In this document: positions 8,964-17,165 of the stretch, one piece after another
Numbering within the stretch: position 1 is the stretch's first letter
Layout of the letters: every line of letters begins with the position of its first letter
Assembly (NCBI RefSeq): GCF_049354825.1
Contig: NZ_CP186480.1
Coordinates: 62,001 to 126,000, forward strand
Length of the DNA stretch: 64,000 nt
Reading direction: 5' to 3'
From: Novosphingobium sp049354825
GTDB lineage: Bacteria > Pseudomonadota > Alphaproteobacteria > Sphingomonadales > Sphingomonadaceae
Position numbers and translations under genes: made by a program
Notes under the pieces: model-generated
Seen by the model: only the letters and a program-made list of their open reading frames with translations
Databases searched by the model: none
Told to the model about the DNA's origin: nothing

Positions 8964-9376
8964 CCCTGCCGCCCTTCCACCTCGCCTTTCCGGTTCACGA
9001 TCTGGCCGCGGCGCGCGCCTTCTGGGGCGGCACGATGGGCTGCCCCGAAGGGCGCAGCAGCGACGAGTGGATCGATTTCGATTTCCGCGGCCACCAGATC
9101 GTCGCGCACCTCGTCCCCGAACGGCGCGATGTCGGCGCCAACGCGGTCGACGGCCACGACGTACCCGTGCCGCACTTCGGCATCGTCCTGTCGATCGACG
9201 AATGGACCGCGCTGGCGGCGCGGCTGGAGGCGGCGGGGACCGACTTCGTGATCGCGCCGCACATCCGCTTTGCCGGCCAGCCGGGCGAACAGGCGACGAT
9301 GTTCTTTCGCGATCCCAGCGGCAACGCGGTCGAAATCAAGGCCTTTGCCGATATCGGCCAGCTCTTCGCGCGGTAG
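8960..9376 (+). CDS. VOC-family protein (glyoxalase/dioxygenase fold)
   Basis: A 138-aa vicinal-oxygen-chelate protein. It starts HLAFPVHDLAAARAFW, with the first metal His at residue 7. It has a central His in VPHFGIVL and a C-terminal Glu in SGNAVEIKAF, the usual two-His, one-Glu metal set. The family includes glyoxalases, extradiol dioxygenases and resistance proteins. Nothing visible selects among them. The GTG start at 8960 overlaps the kinase stop (GTGA), so it is translationally coupled to the kinase. Confidence 0.88.
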   Translation: MTLPPFHLAFPVHDLAAARAFWGGTMGCPEGRSSDEWIDFDFRGHQIVAHLVPERRDVGANAVDGHDVPVPHFGIVLSIDEWTALAARLEAAGTDFVIAPHIRFAGQPGEQATMFFRDPSGNAVEIKAFADIGQLFAR

Positions 9377-9409
9377 GAACGCGCCGGCGGCGCCGCGCGT
9401 TTGTGCGCC

Positions 9410-9958
9410 ATGCGATACGTCCTTCCCCGTCCCGTTGCCGCCGCCGCGCTGCTCGCGCTCGCGGCCTGCCATTCCTCGCCCGCGCCGACGCCGTCCGACC
9501 CCGCGTCCGACCCCGCCGATGCCGCCAGCGTCGCCGCCGGGATCGACAGCTCCCCCGTCGCAGGCGCGCAAGCACCCGGCAGCGAACCGGTGCCGGTGCG
9601 GCCGGGCACCGATGTCGCGCGCGAGAAGGCGGCGCGCGCCGTCCTGCTCGACTGGGCACGCAACCTGGAGAACCGCCGCTTTGCCCAGTCCTTCGCGCAG
9701 TTCTCGCCCGGAATGGCGCCGGGCGGGATCGACGGGACCGGCTACGCGCGCGCCTTCGCGCCGTGGAAGTCGATCACCGTCGCCATGCCGAGCGGCATCA
9801 TGGAGGCTGAGGACGCCGGCTATTTCTACCGCGCGCCGACCACGATCACCTTGCGGGATGGCGCCCGCACCAGGACGCTGCGCGGGACGGTGACGCTGTA
9901 CAACGAAGGCGACGGCAAGCCGTGGGCGATCACAGCGGCCAATGGTCTGGTGCCCTAG
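9410..9958 (+). CDS. Putative lipoprotein of unknown function
   Basis: A 182-aa exported protein whose N-terminus ends in the lipobox LAAC (Cys20), so it is probably lipidated after secretion. A long Ala/Pro/Ser/Asp-rich linker (about 21-65) precedes a globular domain of about 110 residues containing LLDWARNLENRRF and a beta-rich C-terminus. I do not recognise the domain. The ATG at 9410 is preferred to a TTG three codons upstream. Its stop overlaps the engB stop on the opposite strand. Confidence 0.75.
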   Translation: MRYVLPRPVAAAALLALAACHSSPAPTPSDPASDPADAASVAAGIDSSPVAGAQAPGSEPVPVRPGTDVAREKAARAVLLDWARNLENRRFAQSFAQFSPGMAPGGIDGTGYARAFAPWKSITVAMPSGIMEAEDAGYFYRAPTTITLRDGARTRTLRGTVTLYNEGDGKPWAITAANGLVP

Positions 9959-10587
9959 AGCTCCGCGTCGGACAGGACGGCGGCGCGCAGTTCGGCGATG
10001 CCCATGCCCTTTTCGGCACTGGTTACCGCAACCTCGGGATAGGCGGCCGAATGCTTGCGTGCCTCCGCCAGGGTCAGCGCGGTGACGGCGTCCAGGTCGC
10101 TGGCCTTGATCTTGTCCGCCTTGGTCAGCACCAGGCGGTAGCCGACCGCCGCCTCGTCGAGCATCGCCATCATCTCGCGGTCGACCTCCTTGGGGCCGTG
10201 GCGCGCGTCGATCAGCACCAGCGTGCGCTTAAGGACCACGCGGCCGCGCAGGAAATCGCGCACAAGCCGGCGCCACTGCTCGACCACCTTGGGCGGCGCC
10301 TTGGCAAAGCCGTAGCCGGGCATGTCGACCAGACGCAGCTGCGTCGGCTCGCCGACCTCAAACCAGTTGAGCTCCTGCGTGCGCCCCGGCGTTACCGAGG
10401 CGCGCGCGATCGACTTGCGCCCGGTGATGGCGTTCAGCAGCGATGACTTGCCGACGTTGGAGCGCCCTGCAAACGCGATCTCGGGCGCGCCGGGATCGGG
10501 AATGAACTTGAGCGCGGGCGCGCTCTTCAGGAACTCCACCCGCCCCGCGAACAGGCGGCGCGCCCGTTCGGCGGTGTCGTCGTCCAT
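9955..10587 (-). CDS. engB: Ribosome biogenesis GTP-binding protein EngB (YihA/YsxC)
   Basis: EngB is a small Ras-like GTPase needed for assembly of the large ribosomal subunit. The 210-aa protein shows G1 GRSNVGKSS, the G2 region TPGRTQELNWF, G3 DMPGYG, G4 TKAD and G5 TSAEKG in the correct order. The start is the ATG at 10587, one base after the yidC stop, which makes it the last gene of the rpmH-rnpA-yidD-yidC-engB operon. This arrangement is common in alphaproteobacteria. Confidence 0.95.
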   Translation of the reverse strand: MDDDTAERARRLFAGRVEFLKSAPALKFIPDPGAPEIAFAGRSNVGKSSLLNAITGRKSIARASVTPGRTQELNWFEVGEPTQLRLVDMPGYGFAKAPPKVVEQWRRLVRDFLRGRVVLKRTLVLIDARHGPKEVDREMMAMLDEAAVGYRLVLTKADKIKASDLDAVTALTLAEARKHSAAYPEVAVTSAEKGMGIAELRAAVLSDAEL

Positions 10588-10588
10588 G

Positions 10589-12409
10589 TCAGCGCGCCTT
10601 CGGCTTGGGCTTGGCGGCCTTGGCCGGGGCATCGCGTTCGCGCGATCGGACCGCGTCGTCCTTGTCCTTGTCGACCTGGGCCTGGAGCTGCGGGTGGCGG
10701 GCGTAGAGGAACTTCTGCTGCGCGATCGTCAGCAGGTTCGACGTGATCCAGTAGATCAGCAGCCCGGCCGCGAATGGTGCCATGATGAACATCATGATCC
10801 ACGGCATGATCCCCATCATCTGCTGCTGCATCGGGTCCATCTGCGCCGGGTTGAGGCGGAACTGCAGCCACATCGTCACGCCCAGGATGATCGCCAGCAG
10901 ACCGATCGCCAGGAAGCCCGGCGGGGTGAACGGCAGCAGGCCGAACAGGTTGAGGACGTGCAGCGGATCGGGCGCGGAGAGATCGTGGATCCACAGCGCG
11001 AAGGGCTGGTGGCGCATCTCGATCGACAGGATTAGCACCTTGTAGAGCGCGAAGAACACCGGGATCTGCAGGAAGATCGGCAGGCACCCCGCCAGCGGGT
11101 TGACGCCTTCCTTCTTGTAGAGCGCCATGATCTCTTGCTGCTGCTTCGCCTTGTCGTCCTTGTAGCGTTCCTGCAGCGCCTTCATCTTGGGCTGGATCGC
11201 CTTCATCGCCGCCATGCTGGCGAACTGGCGCTGGGCGACCGGGAACATGATCGTGCGCACGATCAGCGTCAGCAGGATGATCGCCACGCCGAAGTTGCCG
11301 ACCAGGTGGAACAGCGAGGTCAGCAGCAGGAAGATCGGCTTTTCGAACCAGCGGAACCAGCCATAGTCGATGCTGAGGCCGAACTTGGGAATGCCAGCAT
11401 CCTCATAGCGATCGAGGACGGCAGCTTCCTTGGCGCCGGCAAACAGCCGGGTGGTGCGCGTCAGGTCGGTGCCGGGCGCGACGACGCTGTCGCCATAGAC
11501 GAGGTCGGCGCGGAACAGGTCGCCGCCCAGCGCGCGGTAGTCGCTGGTCACGGGGGCCGCGGCATCGGGCACCAGCGCGCTCATCCAGTAGATGTCGGTG
11601 AAGCCGATCCAGCCGGTCTTGCCGGTGTTGGCGATCTGGCCCGCTTCGGTCACGTCCTTGTAGTTGGTGCCGAAGGCGACCGCATTGTCGAAGAGCCCGA
11701 CCGGGCCCGACTGGACGTTCCAGGTGTCGAGGCTGGCGGTCTTGCTGGTGCGGTTGATGAAGGCGAACGGCTTGACCGTGACGGGCGCGGGGCCGCGGTT
11801 GATGACGGTCTGCGTCGCGGTGACCAGGTAATCGCCGTCGATCGCATAGCGGATCGCGAAGGTCTGGCCGGTGGGGTTGGTCCAGGTCAGTGTGACCGGG
11901 GTCTGCGGGGTCAGCCGCGCGCCTGCCGGTGCCGTCCACACGGTCGAGGCATTGGGCAGCGCCAGGCCGGGCTGGCCGATCCATCCGAACTGGGCGTACT
12001 GCTGCGCCGGTGTGCCGGCGGGACTGAACACGCGCGCCGGACCGTCGGCCTTGTTGACCGTGGCGGTGTGGCGGTTGGTGGTCAGGTCGTCGATCACCGC
12101 GCCGACCGGGTTGATCGAACCCGACAGGCCCGGCGCGGCGATGGCGACGCGGCCCGGCGTCTTCAGCACGGTCGCCAGGTCCTGCTTTTCCAGCGCGATG
12201 TCGGCGGCGCTGGCAAGTCCGCCTTCACGCGTGGGCTTGGCGGCGGTGGCGCTGCCGGTGGCCGGGGCATTGGGCGTGACATTGGCGGTCACGGCCGCCT
12301 GCTTGGCCGGCTGCGGATAGAAATGCCGCACCGCGGCGTCCCATCCGAACAGGATCAGGCCGGTCAGCAGCACGGCCAGGAAGATGTTGCGCTGGTTGGA
12401 AGAGTCCAC
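10589..12409 (-). CDS. yidC: Membrane protein insertase YidC
   Basis: YidC inserts and folds inner-membrane proteins, alone or with SecYEG. The 606-aa protein has the Gram-negative arrangement: an N-terminal membrane segment near residues 8-25, a large periplasmic beta domain to about 345, then the conserved membrane core with the Arg in VRTIMFPVAQRQF, the cytoplasmic helical hairpin (KMKALQERYKDDKAK), the motif GCLPIFLQIPVFFALYKVL and further membrane helices, ending in a basic tail that contacts the ribosome. Membership in the rnpA-yidD-yidC operon supports the call. Confidence 0.97.
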   Translation of the reverse strand: MDSSNQRNIFLAVLLTGLILFGWDAAVRHFYPQPAKQAAVTANVTPNAPATGSATAAKPTREGGLASAADIALEKQDLATVLKTPGRVAIAAPGLSGSINPVGAVIDDLTTNRHTATVNKADGPARVFSPAGTPAQQYAQFGWIGQPGLALPNASTVWTAPAGARLTPQTPVTLTWTNPTGQTFAIRYAIDGDYLVTATQTVINRGPAPVTVKPFAFINRTSKTASLDTWNVQSGPVGLFDNAVAFGTNYKDVTEAGQIANTGKTGWIGFTDIYWMSALVPDAAAPVTSDYRALGGDLFRADLVYGDSVVAPGTDLTRTTRLFAGAKEAAVLDRYEDAGIPKFGLSIDYGWFRWFEKPIFLLLTSLFHLVGNFGVAIILLTLIVRTIMFPVAQRQFASMAAMKAIQPKMKALQERYKDDKAKQQQEIMALYKKEGVNPLAGCLPIFLQIPVFFALYKVLILSIEMRHQPFALWIHDLSAPDPLHVLNLFGLLPFTPPGFLAIGLLAIILGVTMWLQFRLNPAQMDPMQQQMMGIMPWIMMFIMAPFAAGLLIYWITSNLLTIAQQKFLYARHPQLQAQVDKDKDDAVRSRERDAPAKAAKPKPKAR

Positions 12410-12461
12410 GGGTCGCTTTCTTACGCGGTATGATGGGAAGATGGGGAGAGGCCGGGTGCCG

Positions 12462-12671
12462 TCAAGGCACCGGGTCGTATCCGCAACCCCCCCAGGGTTG
12501 GCAGCGCATTAGCCGCTTCGCCGCCAGCCATCCACCGCGAATCGCGCCATGCTTTTCCAGCGCCTCGATCGCGTACTGCGAACAGGACGGGGCAAACCGG
12601 CAGGACGGCGGCAGGATGCGCGACGGGCCGAGCTGCCAGCCGCGCGCGATCCAGATCAGCACGGTCTTCAC
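12462..12671 (-). CDS. yidD: Membrane protein insertion efficiency factor YidD
   Basis: YidD is a small, amphipathic, membrane-associated protein that aids YidC-dependent insertion. The 69-aa protein contains the whole family signature: PSCRFAPSCSQYAIEALEKHG, then GWLAAKRLMRCQPW and GGCGYDPVP, with the conserved Cys residues. Its ATG overlaps the rnpA stop (ATGA). It sits 52 bp before yidC. Confidence 0.95.
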   Translation of the reverse strand: MKTVLIWIARGWQLGPSRILPPSCRFAPSCSQYAIEALEKHGAIRGGWLAAKRLMRCQPWGGCGYDPVP

Positions 12672-13030
12672 CGGCGTGGTGACCCGCGGCGGCGCGGCGG
12701 ATCGCCCTTGCCGGCGGCGGCACGGGCCAGCGCCGCGCGTAGTTCGTCGCGCAGCGCGGCGAAGTCGCGGTCGATCCCGCCCTCGCGGCCGATCAGGACA
12801 TGATCGTGACCGGCAAGGCCCGCCTCGGGCAGCAGTTCGCGCAGCAGCGCGCGGAAGCGGCGCTTCATCCGGTTGCGGACCACCGCGTTGCCGATTCGCT
12901 TGGTCACGGTGATGCCGCAGCGCACCGATTCGGTCTGGTTCGGGACGGCAAGCAAGACAAAACCGGGGCGCGACACGCGCAGGCCCCGGTTTGCTCGAAG
13001 GAAATCGGACCGCCTGGTAAGAACGGTCAA
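12668..13030 (-). CDS. rnpA: Ribonuclease P protein component
   Basis: RnpA binds the RNase P RNA and assists 5' maturation of tRNA. The 120-aa basic protein begins LTRRSDF and contains the RNR signature KRIGNAVVRNRMKRRFR. The only sensible start is a TTG at 13030, 14 bp after the rpmH stop. No ATG or GTG precedes the conserved N-terminus. The C-terminal tail is rich in Arg/Pro/Gly and could be disordered. Overlap with yidD is ATGA. Confidence 0.95.
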   Translation of the reverse strand: MTVLTRRSDFLRANRGLRVSRPGFVLLAVPNQTESVRCGITVTKRIGNAVVRNRMKRRFRALLRELLPEAGLAGHDHVLIGREGGIDRDFAALRDELRAALARAAAGKGDPPRRRGSPRR

Positions 13031-13044
13031 TTTCGAATTTGGGC

Positions 13045-13179
13045 TCAGGCGCTCAGCTTCTTGCGGCCGCGGGCGCGGCGGGCGCGCAGCACATTGCGGC
13101 CGCCGACGGTGGCGGTGCGGGCGCGGAAGCCGTGGCGGCGGGCGCGGACGAGCCGGCTGGGCTGGAAAGTGCGCTTCAT
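13045..13179 (-). CDS. rpmH: 50S ribosomal protein L34
   Basis: A 44-aa, very basic protein beginning MKRTFQPSRLVRARRHGFRA and ending RGRKKLSA, the full L34 signature. It is the first gene of the rpmH-rnpA-yidD-yidC-engB operon. A GAGGT ribosome site precedes the ATG. A promoter and a terminator-like hairpin lie upstream, annotated separately. Confidence 0.97.
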   Translation of the reverse strand: MKRTFQPSRLVRARRHGFRARTATVGGRNVLRARRARGRKKLSA

Positions 13180-13195
13180 CGGAACTTACCTCGAA

Positions 13196-13228
13196 TCGAA
13201 AAACAAAGGGCCGCCAGCAAGGACGGCC
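13196..13228 (-). terminator. Terminator-like hairpin in the rpmH leader
   Basis: On the minus strand GGCCG (13228-13224) pairs with CGGCC (13213-13209), extendable past one mismatch, and is followed by CTTTGTTTTTCG (13208-13197). It lies downstream of the FAH-family gene, whose transcript it could end. It also falls between the putative rpmH promoter and the rpmH start, so it could attenuate rpmH transcription. Confidence 0.5.
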
Positions 13229-13241
13229 TCAAGCGGGGGCC

Positions 13242-13270
13242 CGTTACCTTGGGAATCGGCACGAAGTCAA
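13242..13270 (-). promoter_or_regulatory. Putative housekeeping promoter of the rpmH operon
   Basis: On the minus strand TTGACT (13270-13265) is separated by 17 bp from GTAACG (13247-13242), about 62 bp before the rpmH ATG. The -35 is near-consensus and the -10 is weak against the E. coli consensus. The same two blocks, with TTGACT extended as TTGACTTCG, occur upstream of rpmJ at 63375-63402, which supports a real promoter class. Confidence 0.55.
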
Positions 13271-13318
13271 CCCGCCCGCGGCCGGTTTCGTGAACCGGGC
13301 CGGTGCGGGCGAGCGCGC

Positions 13319-14326
13319 CTACGGCTTCACCACCTCGCCCTCGATCGCGCCGAACACGCTCTTGTGATGGTCGTCGAGCACTTCGATCCGCACGACGTCG
13401 CCCCACTTGAGGAACTCGGTGGTCGGCGTGCCGCCGGCGATCGTCTCGATCATCCGCTGCTCGGCGATGCAGGAATAGCCGCGCCCGCCGCTGGCGACCG
13501 GGCGCCCGGGCGAGCCATCGGGATCGCGGTTGCTGACCGTGCCGGAGCCGATGATCGATCCCGCGCCGACGCTGCGCGTCTTGGCAAGGTGGGCGATCAG
13601 CATGCCGAAGTCGAACGTGCATTCCTCGCCCGCCTCGGCGCGGCCGAACGGCTGGCCGTTGAGGTCGACGTGAAGCGCCATGTTGAGCTTCCCGCCGCGC
13701 CACGCCGTGCCCAGCTCGTCCGGGGTGACGAACACCGGCGAGAAGTGCGTTGCCGGCTTGGACTGCACGAACCCGAATCCCTTGCCCAGTTCACCGGGGA
13801 TGAGGTTGCGCAACGACACGTCGTTGACGAGGCCGATCAGCTTGACGTGGCCGAGCGCCGCGGTGGCCGAGACGCCTTGCGGCACATCGTCGGTGACGAC
13901 GCAGATCTCCGCCTCCATGTCGCAGCCCCAGGCCTCGTCCGCCAGCACGATCGGTTCGCGCGGGCCGCGCAGGTCGTCGCTGCCGCCCTGGTACATCAGC
14001 GGGTCGTGCCAGAAGCTGTCGGGCAGCTCGGCCCCGCGCGCCTTGCGCACCAGTTCGACGTGGTTGACGTAGGCCGAACCGTCGGCCCACTGGAACGCGC
14101 GCGGCAGCGGCGCTGTGGCTTCGCGCTCGTGAAAGCGCAGCCGCGGGATCATCTCGTGTTCCAGGTCCTCCGCCAGCGCGCGCAGCGCCGGTTCGTGCCG
14201 CGCCCAGTCGTCGAGCGCGCCCTGCAGTGTCGGCACGATGTGGCGGGCGTCGGCGCACCAGGCGAGGTCGTGGCTGACGACGACCAGGCGGCCGTCGCGG
14301 CCGTGGGGAAGCGAGGCGAGTTTCAT
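13319..14326 (-). CDS. Fumarylacetoacetate hydrolase (FAH) family protein
   Basis: A 335-aa FAH-fold metal hydrolase that cleaves C-C bonds in 1,3-diketo acids. The metal-binding acidic cluster is visible in GCDMEAEICVVTDDV. Later motifs are LVNDVSLRNLIP, GELGKGFGF and GSGTVSN. It is shorter than classical fumarylacetoacetase (about 420 aa), so fumarylpyruvate or a related substrate is possible. The neighbours favour the last step of homogentisate/tyrosine breakdown: a MarR gene overlapping its start (ATGA) and maleylacetoacetate isomerase next. No homogentisate dioxygenase is in the window. Confidence 0.88.
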   Translation of the reverse strand: MKLASLPHGRDGRLVVVSHDLAWCADARHIVPTLQGALDDWARHEPALRALAEDLEHEMIPRLRFHEREATAPLPRAFQWADGSAYVNHVELVRKARGAELPDSFWHDPLMYQGGSDDLRGPREPIVLADEAWGCDMEAEICVVTDDVPQGVSATAALGHVKLIGLVNDVSLRNLIPGELGKGFGFVQSKPATHFSPVFVTPDELGTAWRGGKLNMALHVDLNGQPFGRAEAGEECTFDFGMLIAHLAKTRSVGAGSIIGSGTVSNRDPDGSPGRPVASGGRGYSCIAEQRMIETIAGGTPTTEFLKWGDVVRIEVLDDHHKSVFGAIEGEVVKP

Positions 14327-14787
14327 TCGGGGTCTCCCTTGTCGGCCGGTTCGCTCAACCCCGCGGCGTCGCGGACGCGGCCGAGCATCGTCTTGAAAGC
14401 CTGGTGTTCCTCGGCGCTGAGGGGCGCGAAGACCTGCGCCTCCATCTCCAGCGCCAGCGGCATGATGGCGGCGTGCATCGCGGTGCCCGCCGCGGTCAGT
14501 TCGAGGTGGTGCGAGCGCCCGTCGCGGTCGTTCGGGCTGCGCTGGACCAGGCCGCGCTCCTCAAGGGTCTTGCACGCCCGGTTGACGGCGACTTTGTCCA
14601 TCCGCGTGTTTGTCGCCAGCTCGCGCTGGGTGGCGGGCCCGGTATCGCCCAGCACCGCCATGATCCGCCATTCCGGGATCCGCAGGCCGAAACGGGTGCG
14701 GTATTCCTCGGCGATCCGGTCGCTGACCGCGTTGGAGGTCACCGACAGCAGGTAGGGCAGGAAATCGGCCAGGCGGGCGGCGGGCAT
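14323..14787 (-). CDS. MarR-family transcriptional regulator
   Basis: A 154-aa winged-helix DNA-binding protein. The core LRIPEWRIMAVLGDTGPATQRELA, recognition region MDKVAVNRACKTLEERGLVQR and wing NDRDGRSHHLELTAAG are typical of MarR. I chose the ATG at 14787; the longer open frame upstream is the shadow of the isomerase gene. It overlaps the FAH-family gene (ATGA), so it probably controls this catabolic cluster in response to an aromatic intermediate, as MarR proteins do in other homogentisate operons. That link is inference. Confidence 0.9.
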   Translation of the reverse strand: MPAARLADFLPYLLSVTSNAVSDRIAEEYRTRFGLRIPEWRIMAVLGDTGPATQRELATNTRMDKVAVNRACKTLEERGLVQRSPNDRDGRSHHLELTAAGTAMHAAIMPLALEMEAQVFAPLSAEEHQAFKTMLGRVRDAAGLSEPADKGDPE

Positions 14788-14851
14788 CGCGGCAAATCCG
14801 GTTGCAAATGTAACCGGGTGGCTAAGGGCATTCACGGCCGCGCGCAAGCGT

Positions 14852-15487
14852 TCACGCCGGCGGGCCGACCGCATCGGGGCTGGCGCGTTCGAAGGCGGGA
14901 AGGGCCCGCAGCGCGGCGTCGATGCGCACCAGCTTCGGATAAGCGCCCAGCGGCGTGTCGAAGCGACGGGCGTTGGCCATCTGCGGCACCAGGCAGACGT
15001 CGGCCATGTTGGGCGCGGCGCCGCCGAACAGGCCTTCGGCAGGCGCAGCAGTCTCCAGCGCGGCGAACCCCTCGGCGATCCAGTGCCGGTACCAGGTGGC
15101 GACTGCGGCGTCGTCCTGGCCCAGCCGTTCACGCAAGTAGGCCAGGACGCGAAGGTTATCGAGCGGGTGGATGTCCGCGGCGATCGTCAGCGCCTGCGCC
15201 AGCGTGCGGCTGCGCTCGACCGGGTCAGCGGAAACCATTGGCGGATCGGGGTACTTTGCATCGAGGTAATCGATGATTGCCAGGCTCTGCGTAAGCACGT
15301 GACCGTCGATCGCCAGCGCCGGGACCAGGTGCTGCGGGTTGAGCGCGGCGAAGTCGGCGCCGTGCTGCTCACCCTGGGCGATGTTGACGGGCGCGCGAAC
15401 GAACGGCACGCCCTTGAGCTCAAGCGCGATGCGCACCCGGTATGCGGCGGATGAGCGCCAGTAGTCGTAAAGGACGATCTCGCTCAC
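14852..15487 (-). CDS. maiA: Maleylacetoacetate isomerase (zeta-class GST)
   Basis: MaiA isomerises maleylacetoacetate to fumarylacetoacetate with glutathione as cofactor, between homogentisate dioxygenase and FAH. The 211-aa protein has the zeta-class signature YWRSSAAYRVRIAL (a variant of SSCSxRVRIAL), NPQHLVPAL with the cis-Pro, and LTQSLAIIDYLD. The start is GTG at 15487, overlapping the mtnP stop. Placement with the FAH-family and MarR genes supports the assignment. Confidence 0.92.
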   Translation of the reverse strand: MSEIVLYDYWRSSAAYRVRIALELKGVPFVRAPVNIAQGEQHGADFAALNPQHLVPALAIDGHVLTQSLAIIDYLDAKYPDPPMVSADPVERSRTLAQALTIAADIHPLDNLRVLAYLRERLGQDDAAVATWYRHWIAEGFAALETAAPAEGLFGGAAPNMADVCLVPQMANARRFDTPLGAYPKLVRIDAALRALPAFERASPDAVGPPA

Positions 15488-16377
15488 AGCACTCTCCCGG
15501 CAACGGCCTGCAGTTTCGCCGCCAGCACCTTGTCGCGCAAGGCGGGCGCGGTCACGATCGCGCCGTCAAGCGCGCGATCGATGGCAACCGGCGGACGGGC
15601 TTGCGGCAGCGCGCGCGCCAGCTCCGCCATCGCGGCGCGGGCGAGCGCCACGTTGTCGTGCATCACCTGCATAATGGCGCTGGCTTCGGCTGCGGGCTCG
15701 TCGTCGCGCCAGCCGTCGTAGTCGGTGACCATGCCCAGCAAAGCATATGGCAGCTCTGCCTCGCGAGCGAGCCGCGCCTCGGGCATCGCGGTCATCCCGA
15801 TCACGTCGCCGCCCCACTGGCGGTAAAGCCGGCTCTCGGCGCGGGTGGAGAACTGCGGCCCCTCGATGGCGACATACGTGCCGGCCTCGTGGACGCTTGC
15901 GCCGGCCGCGCGCGCCGCCGCGATCACCAGGGCCGACAGCCGTGGGCAGGTCGGGTCGGCCAGGCTGACGTGGGCGACCAGGCCAGGCGCGAAGAAACTG
16001 GCCGCGCGGCCAGCGGTCCGATCGATGAACTGGTCGGCGCAGACGAACGAACCGGGCGCAAAGTCCTGGCGCAGCGAACCGATGGCCGACAGCGCGATCA
16101 CGTCGGTTACGCCGCAGCGCTTGAGCGCGTCGATGTTGGCGCGGTAATTGACCCCGTTCGGCGGGATCGCGTGGCCGGCGCCGTGGCGAGCCAGGAACGT
16201 GACCCGCACCGGGCCGAGCCGCCCCGTCACCACCGGGCCGGACGGATCGCCGAACGGGCTTTCGACTGCGATCTCCTGCGCGTCCTCAAGCCCGATCCCC
16301 GCGGCCAGGCCCGAGCCGCCGATCACGCCGAGGTGCCAGGGGCCGGGGCCGGCGCCAGGGGCGTGAGCCTTCACCAC
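15484..16377 (-). CDS. mtnP: S-methyl-5'-thioadenosine phosphorylase
   Basis: MtnP phosphorolyses 5'-methylthioadenosine to adenine and methylthioribose-1-phosphate, for methionine and purine salvage. The 297-aa protein has the trimeric purine-phosphorylase motifs: phosphate loop GVIGGSGL, FLARHGAGHAIPPNGVNYRAN, ALSAIGSLRQDFAPG and EGPQFSTRAESRLY. Related methylthioinosine or purine phosphorylases are hard to exclude by eye. It lies 5 bp after the upstream SDR and overlaps maiA (GTGA), suggesting co-transcription although the pathways differ. Confidence 0.9.
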   Translation of the reverse strand: MVKAHAPGAGPGPWHLGVIGGSGLAAGIGLEDAQEIAVESPFGDPSGPVVTGRLGPVRVTFLARHGAGHAIPPNGVNYRANIDALKRCGVTDVIALSAIGSLRQDFAPGSFVCADQFIDRTAGRAASFFAPGLVAHVSLADPTCPRLSALVIAAARAAGASVHEAGTYVAIEGPQFSTRAESRLYRQWGGDVIGMTAMPEARLAREAELPYALLGMVTDYDGWRDDEPAAEASAIMQVMHDNVALARAAMAELARALPQARPPVAIDRALDGAIVTAPALRDKVLAAKLQAVAGRVL

Positions 16378-16382
16378 CGCGG

Positions 16383-17165
16383 TCAGCGCGGGGCCATGCG
16401 GATCGCGCCGTCAAGTCGCACGTCCTCGCCGTTCATGTAGCCGTTTTCGATCATCGTCATGGCAAGCTGGGCGTATTCCTCGGGCCGGCCGGTGCGCTTG
16501 GGGAAGGGAACCGACTGGTTGAGCGCCTCGATCGCCTTTTCGGGCAGGCCCATGAGCATCGGGGTGGAGAAGATGCCGGGCAGGATCGCGTTGACGCGGA
16601 TGCCCTCGTTCATCAGGTCACGCGCGATGGGCAGGGTCATGCCGACAACGCCCGCCTTCGAGGCGGAGTAGGCGGCCTGGCCGATCTGGCCATCCTCGGC
16701 CGCGACGCTGCCGGTATTGACGATGGCACCGCGCTCTCCGTCGGCCAGCGGGTCGAGCGTCAGCATCCCTGCTGCCGACTTCGCGATGCAGCGGAAGGTG
16801 CCGACCAGGTTGATCTGGACGACCAGATTGAAGGCATCGAGCGGGAACTGCTTGATCGAGCCATCGTCCTTGGATCGGCCGGCGGTCTTGATGGCGTTGG
16901 CAATGCCGGCGCAGTTGACCAGCACCCGCTCCTGCCCGTGCGCGGCGCGGGCCGCCGCGAATCCGGCGTCGACGCTGTCATCGCTGGTCACGTCGACCTT
17001 GCAGAACACCCCGCCGATCTCGGCGGCCACGGCGCGCCCCTTGTCCTCCTGGAGATCGAAGATGCCGACTTTCGCGCCCTTGGCGGCAAGGGCCCGTGCG
17101 GTCGCCTCGCCCAGGCCGGACGCGCCCCCGGTAACGACGGCAGCGATGGTCGTGTCGATAAGCAT
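16383..17165 (-). CDS. Short-chain dehydrogenase, 3-hydroxyacyl-CoA dehydrogenase type II-like
   Basis: A 260-aa SDR. It has the Rossmann motif VVTGGASGLGEATARAL, the NNAG-equivalent VNCAGIANA, the catalytic Ser in NTGSVAAEDG and YSASK (Tyr and Lys). The overall pattern, including the long insertion after GIANAIKT and the motif LPGIFSTPM, resembles the mitochondrial HSD10/3-hydroxyacyl-CoA dehydrogenase type II group that acts on acyl-CoA in isoleucine and fatty acid breakdown. It is the first gene of a minus-strand run with mtnP and maiA. Confidence 0.88.
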   Translation of the reverse strand: MLIDTTIAAVVTGGASGLGEATARALAAKGAKVGIFDLQEDKGRAVAAEIGGVFCKVDVTSDDSVDAGFAAARAAHGQERVLVNCAGIANAIKTAGRSKDDGSIKQFPLDAFNLVVQINLVGTFRCIAKSAAGMLTLDPLADGERGAIVNTGSVAAEDGQIGQAAYSASKAGVVGMTLPIARDLMNEGIRVNAILPGIFSTPMLMGLPEKAIEALNQSVPFPKRTGRPEEYAQLAMTMIENGYMNGEDVRLDGAIRMAPR

